Positions 1-22,600 of a stretch of DNA of 64,000 nt are shown one piece after another. The notes under the pieces were generated by a model. The model did no database searches, was not told where the DNA came from, and saw only the letters and a list, made by a program, of their open reading frames with translations. Made by a program: the position numbers and the translations under genes. The stretch spans positions 1,145,390 to 1,209,389 of the forward strand of contig OX030962.1 in assembly GCA_943735955.1 (NCBI GenBank), written 5' to 3'. This DNA comes from Piscicola geometra. Lineage: Eukaryota > Annelida > Clitellata > Hirudinida > Piscicolidae. Position 1 is the stretch's first letter. Each line of letters opens with the position of its first letter.

Positions 1-497
1 GTTGTTCAGCGCGTACACACACGCGTCTGTATGCTTGGTGTGCACTCTCTGCTGACTGTCGTGTGTGTACGACTGTGGAAAGAAGGATCTGTAAGGTGTT
101 CATGATGATGATGATAGTAGTGATGGTGTGATGATGGCAGCAATACTGGTAATGATGATGATGATAATGATGGCAATAATGATGATAATGATCATGGGAT
201 ACGTGAGAGAATATACACATTTGAAAGGTGATGATCTTTAATTATTTCTGAACGCAGATATGAATGATAGATAGAAGACATTGTGCTGATGGACAATGCC
301 AAAGTGCCGAGGCAGTGTACCTGAGGGTGTTCCTAAGTCGAGCCATCCTCGAGTAGGACCTGTCCACACACACCACCCGCTCTGTGCGTGGGGCAGTAAT
401 GCTTGCAATGATTAGTGCTTCTATCAACAACATCAAACAACCCTTTATTCAGAATTTATTATTATTATTTTATTATTATTATTATTTAATATTATTA

Positions 498-536
<39 letters not shown>

Positions 537-3125
537 GATTGCATCGTTACCAGGCAGCATGCTCTGCAACAAGCAGAACGTCTTGCCTCCAGGGGCGGAG
601 CACATGTCGAGCACCTGTGTCGTTGCCTTCTCCATGCATGCATTGTTGCTTCTGTTGCTGTCATTAACCACCCCCAACACCATCACCAACCCCATCCCCA
701 CCACCATCACCACCACCCCCAACACCATCACCAACCCCATCACCACCACCATCACCACCACCCCCAACACCATCATCATATTAATGTTCACAATCATCAT
801 CCTCATCATCATCATGTTAATTTTCATCATCATATTCATTTTCATAATCATCATCATTAGAACCTTACATCCAGGAAAGAGATCGAGACAAAGAACTGGA
901 AGGACGGAGCCTGCGTCCATCAGGTAGTAGGCTGCATCATCAACATTTGAATAATAATTATAATAATAGACAAATAAGAATAATATACAAATAAGAATAA
1001 TATAAGAATAATAAGATTATTATTATTGAACGCCCGCTGCAGATGGGGCGCAGGATGCTGAACAAACTCCTGCAGTTTCGAGGCCTGCAGCCGATTGGAA
1101 GGGCGTGTGTGCTGCCTTTCGTCCCTCTTCATGCGACTGCCTAAGAAGCACTTCCTGAGCTCTCAAGGCACTTCCTGCCAGTTGACGCGTCGTTCCACCG
1201 AGCTGCCATGGGAGGCTGCCATGGGAGGCTGCCATGGGAGGCTGCCATGGGAAGCACAAGGTGCGCAAACTTTGCGGTCTGCTGACCATCAGCCTGCAGG
1301 TCAGGTTGTTTGTTGGAAAGTCGTTTGTTAGGGATTGAATCTTCGTCTTTTGCAGTTGAGTTGTAGTCGCAGAGCTCTGATTAGATGGCCTCGTGGAGCT
1401 CTGATTGGATGGCCTCGTGGGGCTCTGATTGGATGGCCTCGTGGGGCTCTGATTGGATGGCCTCGTGGAGTTCTGATTGGATGGCCTCGTGGAGCTCTGA
1501 TTGGATGGCCTCGTGGAGCTCTGATTGGATGGCCTCGTGGAGCTCTGATTGGATGGCCTCGTGGAGCTCTGAGAGCAGAACAACGAAGACAAGGTCGCTG
1601 GAACTGGCGTCTGCAAGGCTGGTGGCAACATTGATGGTGGTGGTCAAGCCTTCCTGAACTCGATGCATCAGCCCATTGGATGCATCAGAAGGACCTTGAC
1701 CAAGGCCACATCTGCAAACACATCCATACAAGTGCTTCCGACAGCTCACCATCACGCAGTGTTTCAGTGCCCTGTTGACCTCTGTAAAGTTGGTGTGGTC
1801 TCTGGCGATGGTGACGCAGGTGAGGTGAGAACGAAGGCTTGCATGTGGCATTGTTCAGTGGTTCAGACTTTTATTTACGTCAACTACCCAAGGAGACTGG
1901 CTTCTGCTTTGCTTCTCAGTCGAATTGACTATGGCAATATCATTCTTACTGGGTTGCCAATGACGCAGCTGCAGAAAATTCAGTCTATAATCAACACCAC
2001 AGCTAGGCTCATAACAGGTACTAGAAAGTATGATCACATCAGCCCTGTTCTCAAGGAGCTCCACTGGCTTCGTGTTGAAAAAAGACTTGAATACAAAAAC
2101 ATCTTGTTAATGCACAAGTGTCTGTCCAATGAGAGTCCAGATTATTTGTTGAGTAGCATAGTCATGAGGGCAAGTCTGGTCCAATATTTATTCTACTCAC
2201 TGTGTATGTGTCCTTTCTTTGTTACTCTTTGAAATGTCCTGAAGGCTCGGAGCTCATCGATTGTTTACGACTATCAGAAAACCATGAGAAAAGAGGAACT
2301 TTGGTGGAGTTACTGTGGTGTCCAAAGGTCTCCAAGACTGTGCCAGACTGACTGATTGAGTGACAGCACATGAACAGCATGGACTCCAAAGCTCTAGATT
2401 CTTCGACACTCGTAATGGTGGGACGCCATCATTTTCGATAATAAATAATAATAATAATAATATTCGATAAAATGGAAAGACGCACACAGCTTGCCAGTGG
2501 AGGGGTCTCTCTTTGCAGGTGCAAACTGGGAAACGTCCCCTCTGGCGTGGAGGACTGCCTGCAGCTTGTGAGGGTAGTGGAAGGTGTCTATGCTAGAAAC
2601 AGAGATGGTGTCAAGGCTGTTGTTGTTGTTGTTGAGGATGGTGTCGAGGTTTTTGTTGTTGAGGGTGGATGATGGTGCATAGTGAACAAGGTTCTCTTGG
2701 TGCATTAACGACTCGCGTCCTGACAACACGCGCTCCCCAGGGACAAAGAACCTCAAATCTGAGGGGCTTGAGGTGAGTGCAGAGGCTGTCTGCAATGAGC
2801 TGCTATCATCAAGGCGCTCGTCCAATCTGAGGTTAGAATCTTTGTTTTGAGAATCTAATTCACTTTTGGGCAACAAGCTGTACTTTCCAGTGTGGCTTTC
2901 TGGAGCCTTGAAGCGACTGACAAAGTCGAAGCCTCCATTCTCTGCGAGTTGGTAAAGGAAGGTGTCGTAGTCCTTGCAGAAGTTGTTCATGACGGCACAG
3001 TACTTGGGCTGGCTGAGAAGTGCCAGTCGCAATTGAGGCCACTTCTCCTTGTGGATGTTGGCCAAGTGGATGTCGTAATGACTCAGCGCCAACTCTGCAT
3101 TGCTCTTTGTCGATCCTTTCAACGC
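1..3125 (-). CDS. NSUN4: NSUN4-like mitochondrial rRNA m5C methyltransferase, 3' part outside window
   Basis: Exons read on the minus strand: 3125-2486, 931-864, 614-551, 381-321 and tentatively 55-1; phases join without a break. The large exon carries the N-terminal NSUN4 signature (ALSHYDIHLANIHKEKWPQL, then LLSQPKYCAVMNNF) and RGDVSQFAPAKR. The 931-864 exon reads YYLMDAGSVLPVLCLDLFPG, and 614-551 gives the SAM-binding motif I VLDMCSAPGGKT. The 381-321 exon gives VVCVDRSYSRMARLR, where the family binds the SAM ribose. NSUN4 methylates a cytosine in mitochondrial small-subunit rRNA and works with MTERF4 in ribosome assembly (family knowledge). The catalytic cysteine motifs and C-terminus lie left of base 1, and the first exon with the targeting peptide was not found between 3126 and 3711. 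Compared with the human protein, a Ser/Asn-rich insertion sits between residues about 60 and 180 of the large exon. Odd point: the donor after 864 (GTTCTA) is weak. Confidence 0.88.
434..862. repeat. ATT and CAC/CAT-type simple repeats in NSUN4 introns
   Basis: An ATT/TTA trinucleotide tract runs from about 451 to 534, and CCA/CAT-rich sequence from about 666 to 860. Both lie in introns between the small NSUN4 exons and create the poly-Tyr, poly-His and poly-Met open frames seen in several frames here. 56-320 is also unique-poor intron with ATG/ATA trinucleotide runs. Confidence 0.85.
1206..1572. repeat. Two minisatellites (13 bp and 24 bp units) in the NSUN4 intron
   Basis: A 13-bp unit (gctgccatgggag) is repeated almost four times at about 1206-1254. 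A 24-bp unit (core ggcctcgtggagctctgatt) is repeated about eight times at about 1381-1572, with single-base variants (ggggctc, gagttc). Because 24 is a multiple of three the array is open in several frames on both strands; these frames are by-products. Confidence 0.85.
1885..2165 (+). mobile_element. 3' fragment of a non-LTR retrotransposon reverse transcriptase (C-terminal end)
   Basis: The translated stretch reads LLSRIDYGNIILTGLP, then IINTTARLITGTRKYDHISP and VLKELHWLRVEKRLEYKN. This is the conserved C-terminal tail that follows the RT domain in CR1/L2/Jockey-like LINEs (SRIDY-GN, ARLI, HI-P-L--LHWL-V--R--YK). Upstream RT motifs such as YADD are absent, so this is a truncated relic. It lies inside the large NSUN4 intron between 931 and 2486, in the opposite orientation to the gene. 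It is about 45% similar by eye to the same region of the full RT at 49122-51143, so it is probably a different family. Confidence 0.85.
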
Positions 3126-3711
3126 CTGCAAATAAATAAACTAGGACTCTTAAAAAACACTTCACCAACTCTTACATTTATATATTCGGCGTAAGAATCA
3201 AACTCACAAATTTTTCTTTTCGAGATTTGAATCTTTTAAAGATGAATGCAGACTTTAGATTGACGATTGGTTTAATCCGAAAAAATATAACATTGAAAAT
3301 TGTCATATTGTTATATTATTTAGAATTTAATCTTTAATTGATTGGTTGAATTTGAATCTTTATCACCCTTTGCATTTACTTTTAAATAAAAAGAAACATA
3401 CTAAAATAAGTTTTAATAAAATCTTTCAAATCTATAATTGAGAATAGTCATCTGAGAATTTTTATCAATTCGAGAAAAAAAATTTAACTTTTAACTAAAT
3501 CGTCCTTTGAGCTTCGTTTTTAAACATCGCTTGTATCCGTTTTTGTTAAAAGATATTAAAATCAAGCTGATTTGGAAAATTATATTTAAATTTTTAATTT
3601 ATTTAATTTATTACATTCATAGATAAATTCATTCTGCATGTGACGATGTTTCAGTCATTAGTGAGTGTGTAGGTGGTGCAACAAGGAAATAGAGCAATTT
3701 CAAATTTTGAA
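3126..3711. other. AT-rich stretch between divergent NSUN4 and SLK/STK10 genes
   Basis: NSUN4 reads leftward and the kinase reads rightward, so this interval holds part of NSUN4's 5' end (first intron and possibly exon 1) and the kinase 5' flank. It is strongly AT-rich with no convincing coding sequence. I looked for an NSUN4 exon 1 with a targeting peptide on the minus strand and found only a ten-codon frame starting near 3530, which has no usable donor. A shared bidirectional promoter is possible but no core elements are clear. Confidence 0.5.
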
Positions 3712-14272
<10,561 letters not shown>

Positions 14273-14329
14273 GGGGGGGAGGGGAGGGGAGGGGGAGTGC
14301 TGTTGAGGGGGGAGGGGAGGGGAGGGTGA

Positions 14330-15805
14330 GTGCTGTTGAGGGGGGGAGGGGAGGGGAGGGGGAGTGCTGTTGAGGAGGGAGGGGAGGGGAGGGGGAGTGC
14401 TGTTGAGGGGGGAGGGGAGGGGAGGGGGAGTGCTGTTGAGGGAGGAGTGGAGGGGAGGGTGAGTGCTGTTGAGGGGGGAGGAGAGGGGAGGGGGAGTGCT
14501 GTTGAGGGGGTGTGTGCTGCAGTGGCTTCTCGGGTGGTGAGGCAAGCGTTGGAGGTGGTTATGGAGGGAAGGAAGGATGCTGTTGGTGAGGAAGACAGGA
14601 TTGAAGATAAAAGAGTGGATGGAGGGGTGGATAGGGGGGATGGAGGAGTGGATAGGGGGGATGGAGGAGTGGATAGGGGGGGTGAAGGGGTGAATAGGGG
14701 GGATGGAGGGGTGGATAGTGGGGGTGAAAGATGGGATGGTCAAAGTAGGGTGCTTGTTCCCGGAGACAAAGAGCTGATTCCCAAGACCAACATCATTACT
14801 ACCGCAACAACAACAACTGTTTTAGATGCTATTCGTCCAACAAAAATAACTACTATTGTAACAACAAAAACAGCTGATGACACAACAACAACAACAGCTG
14901 ATGACACAACAACAACAGCTGATGGCACAACAAAAACTATAGAATGCATGAGCAACAGCGACAGTGGCGTATCTCAACTCTCGACTCCGGATGAACTCAT
15001 AAACAACATTCTTCAACATTCTACAACAACTCAACAACAACCACAAGCAACAACAACTCAACAACAACAACAAGCAACAACAACTCAACAACAACAACCA
15101 CAAGCAACAACAACTCAACAACATACTGTTGAGGGAAATGTAGGATCTGAGAGTTGTTCTGCTTGTGCGTCAGAAGATGTTGCTCCTTTTCGTGCACTCC
15201 TCATGCCTGTCACTGAAGCAGCAACAACCACAACAACAACCATGCCAACCACAACAACCGCAACAACAACCACAACAACAACCACAACAACAACAACAAC
15301 CACAACAACAGCCACAACAACCACAACAACAACCACAACAACAGCCATGCCAACCACAACAACCACAACAACAACCACAACAACAGCCATGCCAACCACA
15401 ACAACCACAACAACAGCCATGCCAACCACAACAACCACAACAACAGCCATGCCAACCACAATAACCACAACAACAGCCATGCCAACCACAACAACAGCCA
15501 TGCCAACCACAACAACCACAACAACAGCCATGCCAACCACAACAATCACAACAACAGCCATACCAATCACAACAACAGCCATGCCAACCACAACAACAAT
15601 AACAACACCACAAGAACACATTGCAAACAACACTGATTCAATTTTCGGTCGTGGTGCTGATGATGATGCTGATGATGGTGCTGATGATGATGCTTTGAGT
15701 TCCCGTGTGCTTGGTGTCTTAGATCTGACTGGCGGTGTGGTCATTAGTGGTGCTGATGGTGGTGCTGATGGTGGTGCTGATGGCGATGCTGATGGTGGTG
15801 CTTGA
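14330..15805 (+). CDS. Downstream part of the kinase tail frame (or separate ORF), Thr/Gln-rich
   Basis: This is an open frame in the same register as the last kinase exon, from a GTG codon inside the G-rich minisatellite to TGA 15803-15805. After the repeat it encodes AAVASRVVRQALEVVMEGRK, VDRGDGG repeats, VPGDKELIPKTNII, the non-repetitive MSNSDSGVSQLSTPDELINN, a QQQPQATTT region, SESCSACASEDVAPFRALLM, a long TTTTAMP region and an acidic GADGGAD end. The non-repetitive parts look coding and have no stop. I do not recognise the product. The simplest reading is that it continues the 12692-14272 exon, making a tail of about 1,000 residues. A separate gene is the alternative. The VASRVVRQALEVV segment has amphipathic spacing resembling PKA-anchoring helices, which is only a suggestion. 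Confidence 0.55.
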   Translation: MLLRGGGEGRGSAVEEGGEGRGSAVEGGGEGRGSAVEGGVEGRVSAVEGGGEGRGSAVEGVCAAVASRVVRQALEVVMEGRKDAVGEEDRIEDKRVDGGVDRGDGGVDRGDGGVDRGGEGVNRGDGGVDSGGERWDGQSRVLVPGDKELIPKTNIITTATTTTVLDAIRPTKITTIVTTKTADDTTTTTADDTTTTADGTTKTIECMSNSDSGVSQLSTPDELINNILQHSTTTQQQPQATTTQQQQQATTTQQQQPQATTTQQHTVEGNVGSESCSACASEDVAPFRALLMPVTEAATTTTTTMPTTTTATTTTTTTTTTTTTTTTATTTTTTTTTTAMPTTTTTTTTTTTAMPTTTTTTTAMPTTTTTTTAMPTTITTTTAMPTTTTAMPTTTTTTTAMPTTTITTTAIPITTTAMPTTTTITTPQEHIANNTDSIFGRGADDDADDGADDDALSSRVLGVLDLTGGVVISGADGGADGGADGDADGGA

Positions 15806-15924
15806 GGGCACTTATTTGCGCTTCAACTGCTCCTTTCGTGCGACTATTTATTGTTTTTGTTATTATTTATTCATACTTTTTATTATTATATGTTACTTAC
15901 TCTTATGACTTATTATTATTATTC

Positions 15925-15961
<37 letters not shown>

Positions 15962-16450
15962 TACTACTTATTCTATTGGCACTTCTTCAACTCCAACGTC
16001 CGCCTTCACCATTTTCAACATCTTTTTGTCTCCTCTGTGCAGAACTGCTTCCTTCCTTCCTTCCTTCCTTCCTTCCTTCCTTCCTTCCTTCCTTCCTTCC
16101 TTCCTTCCTTCCTTCCTTCCTTCCTTCCTTCCTTCCTTCCTTCCTTCCTTCCTTCCTTCCTTCCTTCCTTCCTTCCTTCCTTCCTTCCTTCCTTCCTTCC
16201 TTCCTTCCTTCCTTCCTTCCTTCCTTCCTTCCTTCTTTCTTTCCTTCCTTCCTTCCTTCCTTCCTTCCTTCCTTCCTTCCTTCCTTCCTTCCTTCCTTCC
16301 TTCCTTCCTTCCTTCCTTCCTTCCTTCCTTCCTTCCTTCCTTCCTTCCTTCTTTCTCTCACTTTCTACTTCTTCTTTCTGCTTCGCTCAAAATGTTGTCA
16401 GAGTCACCATCTTGTTCCACCTCACTGCCACACACACACACACACACACA
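15806..16450. repeat. ATT tract and long (TTCC)n microsatellite
   Basis: An ATT/TTA tract lies at about 15908-15962. A nearly pure (CTTC)n array runs from about 16046 to 16352, with one interruption near 16234 (ttctttctttcc). A short CA tract follows at about 16431-16450. The array produces the LPSF and GRKE open frames on either strand; these are not genes. Confidence 0.95.
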
Positions 16451-17090
16451 CTTGTTCACATACACACATATACAAAAACATACACACACCATCATATATA
16501 TAATATTATATATAATTTTATATATTTGATGTATTGCATGAATATGTGCTGTCATCTTCACCTTCAGTCACTTCCACCCTTTAATTTATGGGTGGTGATG
16601 ATGATGATACTTGTGCCTCGACTTAGTTAGCATACGAATTGTCTTTCTGTTTGCTTGAAGGACGAAAGACTGAAGATTTCTCACTCAAGCACCTTCGCAT
16701 GGGCTCTCACTCATGTCAACATTCATTGTATTCCTGTTCTCTTCATTGGATCAACTCGATGAATCAGATTCTTATGAATGTATAAATGACACAATGCCTT
16801 CCTTTGTCTTGCTGTCGCTCCACTCTTCACCACCACGACACATGCACACACAAATGCACACAGACATACACATACAAATGCACAGACATACACATGCACA
16901 CACAAATTCACACAGACACACATACACACACAAATGCACACAAAAATGCACACAGACACACACATGCACACAAATGCATACACACACATGCATGCACATC
17001 ATGAGCGAGCCAGCGCACATCTCAAACGCCTTGTCTGAAGCCACAAGCGACAATTTGCTTCCAGTTCTGCTCCTCGACCCGAAGAGGCCC
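16451..17090. other. Low-information stretch with a CA-rich array and a possible unresolved exon
   Basis: About 16451-16835 shows no supportable gene. About 16838-16992 is a CA/ATGCACA array. From 16999 to about 17092 the plus strand reads MSEPAHISNALSEATSDN followed by LLPVLLLDPKRPMPA. The minus strand of the same segment is open too (GLFGSRSRTGSKLSLVASDK). Either could be an exon cut by the adjoining minisatellite. I recognise neither. Confidence 0.35.
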
Positions 17091-19422
17091 ATGCCTGCCT
17101 GCCTCAGTGCACTGCTGCCTGCCTCAGTGCACTGCTGCCTGCCTCAGTGACTGCTGCCTGCCTCAGTGCACTGCTGCCTGCCTCAGTTCACTGCTGCCTG
17201 CCTCAGTGCACTGCTGCCTGCCTCAGTGCACTGCTGCCTGCCTCAGTGCACTGCTGCCTGCCTCAGTGCCCTGCTGCCTGCCTTAGTGCACTGCTGCCTG
17301 CCTCAGTGCACTGCTGCCTGCCTCAGTGCACTGCCTGCCTCAGTGCACTGCTGCCTGCCTCAGTGCACTGCTGCCTGCCTCAGTGCACTGCTGCCTGTCT
17401 CAGTGCACTGCTGCCTGCCTTAGTGCACTGCTGCCTGCCTCAGTGCACTGCTGCCTGCCTCAGTGCACTGCTGCCTGCCTCAGTGCATGCTGCCTGCCTC
17501 AGTGCACTGCTGCCTGCCTCAGTGCACTGCTGCCTGCCTCAGTGACTGCTGCTTGCCTCAGTGCACTGCTGCCTGCCTCAGTGACTGCTGCCTGCCTCAG
17601 TGCACTGCTGCCTGCCTCAGTACCCTGCTGCCTGCCTCAGTGCACTGCTGCCTGCCTCAGTGCACTGCTGCCTGCCTCAGTTCACTGCTGCCTGCCTCAG
17701 TGCACTGCTGCCTGCCTCAGTGCACTGCTGCCTGCCTCAGTGACTGCTGCCTGCCTCAGTGCACTGCCTGCCTCAGTGCACTGCTGCCTGCTTCAGTGCA
17801 CTGCTGCCTGCCTCAGTGCACTGCTGCCTGCCTCAGTGCACTGCTGCCTGCCTCAGTGCACTGCTGCCTGCCTCAGTGCACTGTTGCCTGCCTCAGTGCA
17901 CTGCTGCCTGCCTCAGTGACTGCTGCCTGCCTCAGTGCACTGCTGCCTGCCTCAGTGCACTGCTGCCTGCCTCAGTGCACTGCTGCCTGCCTCAGTGACT
18001 GCTGCCTGCCTCAGTGACTGCTGCCTGCCTCAGTGCACTGCTGCCTGCCTCAGTTCACTGCTGCCTGCCTCAGTGCACTGCTGCCTGCCTCAGTGCACTG
18101 CTGCCTGCCTCAGTGACTGCTGCCTGCCTCAGTGCACTGCCTGCCTCAGTGCACTGCTGCCTGCTTCAGTGCACTGCTGCCTGCCTCAGTGCATGCTGCC
18201 TGCCTCAGTGACTGCTGCCTGCCTTAGTGCATGCTGCCTGCCTCAGTGACTGCTGCCTGCCTCAGTGCACTGCTGCCTGCCTCAGTGCACTGCTGCCTGC
18301 TTCAGTGCACTGCTGCTTGCCTCAGTGCACTGCTGCCTGCCTCAGTGCACTGCTGCCTGCCTCAGTGCACTGCTGCCTGCCTCAGTGCACTGCTGCCTGC
18401 CTCAGTGCACTGCTGCCTGCCTCAGTGCACTGCTGCCTGCCTTAGTGCACGGCTGCCTGCCTCAGTGCACTGCTGCCTGCCTCAGTGCACTGCTGCCTGC
18501 CTCAGTGACGACTGCCTGCCTCAGTGCACTGCTGCCTGCCTCAGTGCACTGCTGCCTGCTTCAGTGCACTGCTGCTTGCCTCAGTGCACTGCTGCCTGCC
18601 TCAGTGCACTGCTGCCTGCCTCAGTGCACTGCTGCCTGCCTCAGTGCACTGCTGCCTGCCTCAGTGCACTGCTGCCTGCCTTAGTGCACGGCTGCCTGCC
18701 TCAGTGACTGCTGCCTGCCTCAGTGCACTGCTGCCTGCCTCAGTGCACTGCCTGCCTCAGTGCACTGCTGCCTGCCTCAGTGACTGCTGCCTGCCTCAGT
18801 GCACTGCTGCCTGCCTCAGTGCACTGCTGCCTGTCTCAGTGCACTGCTGCCTGCCTCAGTGCACTGCCTGCCTCAGTGCACTGCTGCCTGCCTCAGTGAC
18901 TGCTGCCTGCCTCAGTGCACTGCTGCCTGCCTCAGTGACTGCTGCCTGCCTCAGTGACTGCTGCCTGCCTCAGTGACTGCTGCCTGCCTCAGTGCACTGC
19001 TGCCTGCCTCAGTGCACTGCTGCCTGCCTCAGTGACTGCTGCCTGCCTCAGTGCACTGCTGCCTGCCTCAGTGCACTGCTGCCTGTCTCAGTGCACTGCT
19101 GCCTGCCTCAGTGCACTGCTGCCTGCCTCAGTGCACTGCTGCCTGCCTCAGTGCACTGCTGCCTGCCTCAGTGCACTGCTGCCTGCCTCAGTGACTGCTG
19201 CCTGCCTCAGTGCACTGCTGCCTGCCTCAGTGCACTGCTGCCTGCCTCAGTGCATGCTGCCTGCCTCAGTGCACTGCTGCCTGCCTCAGTGCACTGCTGC
19301 CTGCCTCAGTAACTGCTGCCTGCCTCAGTGAATGCTGCCTGCCTAAGTGCACTGCTGCCTGCCTCAGTGACTGCTGCCTGCCTCAGTGCACTGCTGCCTG
19401 CCTCAGTGCACTGCTGCCTGCT
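17088..19422. repeat. 20-bp minisatellite (tgcctgcctcagtgcactgc), about 118 copies
   Basis: The 20-bp unit repeats over 2.3 kb, with 19-bp (cagtgactgc), 17-bp (one gct lost) and point variants. Blocks of variant order are duplicated: the order at about 17580-17790 recurs at about 18000-18170, and the order at about 18260-18460 at about 18520-18700. Mixed unit lengths shuffle the frames, so the Cys/Leu-rich open frames (CLPQCTAACLSALLPASVH) are short and overlapping, as expected for non-coding repeat. Confidence 0.95.
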
Positions 19423-19616
19423 GGCATGTTCGATGCTCGATGGTGGGTGGCGATCAATGCGACGTTGATTGATTGCTCATCAGCACACTCTGCTGCCTTA
19501 CGTGCTCTGAAGCGTCTCTTGAGTTCTCATCACCTCCCTCCACTTCCTCCCTCACTTCTTGCCTTCCTCCACTTCCTCCCTCACCTCACGCACACTTGTG
19601 CTTCACGTCATCTCAG
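19423..19616. other. Short unique island between two arrays
   Basis: This 190-bp segment separates the 20-bp minisatellite from the 24-bp satellite. On the plus strand it reads GMFDARWWVAINATLIDCSS followed by AHSAALRALKRLLSSHHLP, which has coding-like composition. It could be a broken exon. I recognise no family and see no clean splice boundaries, because both ends merge into repeats. Confidence 0.3.
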
Positions 19617-22600
19617 CAAGTAGGTTCTTATATCTTATATCAAGTAGGTTCTTATATCTTATATCAAGTAGGTTCTTATATCTTATATCAAGTAGGTTCT
19701 TATATCTTATATCAAGTAGGTTCTTATATCTTATATCAAGTAGGTTCTTATATCTTATATCAAGTAGGTTCTTATATCTTATATCAAGTAGGTTCTTATA
19801 TCTTATATCAAGTAGGTTCTTATATCTTATATCAAGTAGGTTCTTATATCCTATATCAAGTAGGTTCTTATATCTTATATCAAGTAGGTTCTTATATCTT
19901 ATATCAAGTAGGTTCCTATATCTTATATCAAGTAGGTTCTTATATCTTATATCAAGTAGGTTCTTATATCTTATATCACGTAGGTTCTTATATCTTATAT
20001 CAAGTAGGTTCTTATATCCTATATCAAGTAGGTTCTTATATCTTATATCAAGTAGGTTCTTATATCTTATATCAAGTAGGTTCTTATATCTTATATCAAG
20101 TAGGTTCTTATATCTTATATCAAGTAGGTTCTTATATCCTATATCAAGTAGGTTCTTATATCTTATATCAAGTAGGTTCTTATATCTTATATCAAGTAGG
20201 TTCTTATATCTTATATCAAGTAGGTTCTTATATCTTATATCAAGTAGGTTCTTATATCTTATATCAAGTAGGTTCTTATATCTTATATCAAGTAGGTTCT
20301 TATATCTTATATCAAGTAGGTTCTTATATCTTATATCAAGTAGGTTCTTATATCTTATATCACGTAGGTTCTTATATCTTATATCAAGTAGGTTCTTATA
20401 TCCTATATCAAGTAGGTTCTTATATCTTATATCAAGTAGGTTCTTATATCTTATATCAAGTAGGTTCTTATATCTTATATCACGTAGGTTCTTATATCTT
20501 ATATCAAGTAGGTTCTTATATCCTATATCAAGTAGGTTCTTATATCTTATATCAAGTAGGTTCTTATATCTTATATCAAGTAGGTTCTTATATCTTATAT
20601 CACGTAGGTTCTTATATCTTATATCAAGTAGGTTCTTATATCCTATATCAAGTAGGTTCTTATATCTTATATCAAGTAGGTTCTTATATCTTATATCACG
20701 TAGGTTCTTATATCTTATATCACGTAGGTTCTTATATCTTATATCACGTAGGTTCTTATATCTTATATCAAGTAGGTTCTTATATCTTATATCAAGTAGG
20801 TTCTTATATCTTATATCAAGTAGGTTCTTATATCTTATATCACGTAGGTTCTTATATCTTATATCACGTAGGTTCTTATATCTTATATCACGTAGGTTCT
20901 TATATCTTATATCACGTAGGTTCTTATATCTTATATCACGTAGGTTCTTATATCTTATATCAAGTAGGTTCTTATATCTTATATCAAGTAGGTTCTTATA
21001 TCTTATATCAAGTAGGTTCTTATATCTTATATCAAGTAGGTTCTTATATCTTATATCAAGTAGGTTCTTATATCTTATATCAAGTAGGTTCTTATATCTT
21101 ATATCACGTAGGTTCTTATATCTTATATCACGTAGGTTCTTATATCTTATATCACGTAGGTTCTTATATCTTATATCAAGTAGGTTCTTATATCTTATAT
21201 CAAGTAGGTTCTTATATCTTATATCAAGTAGGTTCTTATATCTTATATCACGTAGGTTCTTATATCTTATATCACGTAGGTTCTTATATCTTATATCACG
21301 TAGGTTCTTATATCTTATATCACGTAGGTTCTTATATCTTATATCAAGTAGGTTCTTATATCTTATATCAAGTAGGTTCTTATATCTTATATCAAGTAGG
21401 TTCTTATATCTTATATCAAGTAGGTTCTTATATCTTACATCACGTAGGTTCTTATATCTTATATCACGTAGGTTCTTATATCTTATATCACGTAGGTTCT
21501 TATATCTTATATCACGTAGGTTCTTATATCTTATATCAAGTAGGTTCTTATATCTTATATCAAGTAGGTTCTTATATCTTACATCAAGTAGGTTCTTATA
21601 TCTTATATCAAGTAGGTTCTTATATCTTATATCAAGTAGGTTCTTATATCTTATATCAAGTAGGTTCTTATATCTTATATCAAGTAGGTTCTTATATCTT
21701 ATATCAAGTAGGTTCTTATATCTTATATCACGTAGGTTCTTATATCTTATATCAAGTAGGTTCTTATATCTTATATCAAGTAGGTTCTTATATCTTATAT
21801 CAAGTAGGTTCTTATATCTTATATCAAGTAGGTTCTTATATCTTATATCACGTAGGTTCTTATATCTTATATCAAGTAGGTTCTTATATCCTATATCAAG
21901 TAGGTTCTTATATCTTATATCAAGTAGGTTCTTATATCTTATATCAAGTAGGTTCTTATATCTTATATCACGTAGGTTCTTATATCTTATATCAAGTAGG
22001 TTCTTATATCCTATATCAAGTAGGTTCTTATATCTTATATCAAGTAGGTTCTTATATCTTATATCAAGTAGGTTCTTATATCTTATATCACGTAGGTTCT
22101 TATATCTTATATCAAGTAGGTTCTTATATCCTATATCAAGTAGGTTCTTATATCTTATATCAAGTAGGTTCTTATATCTTATATCACGTAGGTTCTTATA
22201 TCTTATATCACGTAGGTTCTTATATCTTATATCACGTAGGTTCTTATATCTTATATCAAGTAGGTTCTTATATCTTATATCAAGTAGGTTCTTATATCTT
22301 ATATCAAGTAGGTTCTTATATCTTATATCACGTAGGTTCTTATATCTTATATCACGTAGGTTCTTATATCTTATATCACGTAGGTTCTTATATCTTATAT
22401 CACGTAGGTTCTTATATCTTATATCACGTAGGTTCTTATATCTTATATCAAGTAGGTTCTTATATCTTATATCAAGTAGGTTCTTATATCTTATATCAAG
22501 TAGGTTCTTATATCTTATATCAAGTAGGTTCTTATATCTTATATCAAGTAGGTTCTTATATCTTATATCAAGTAGGTTCTTATATCTTATATCACGTAGG

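Noticed and set aside
2254..2487. Minus-strand frame at 2254-2487 as extra NSUN4 exon
   Set aside because: It lies beyond the donor at 2485, and the 2486/931 exon junction already gives an in-phase match to the family.
15987..16503. LPSF and GRKE repeat proteins over the TTCC array
   Set aside because: A tetranucleotide repeat gives open frames in all registers; no gene evidence.
17166..19331. Cys-rich CLPQCTAACLSALL proteins over the 20-bp array
   Set aside because: Short overlapping frames produced by mixed unit lengths; no conserved start, signal or flanking exon.
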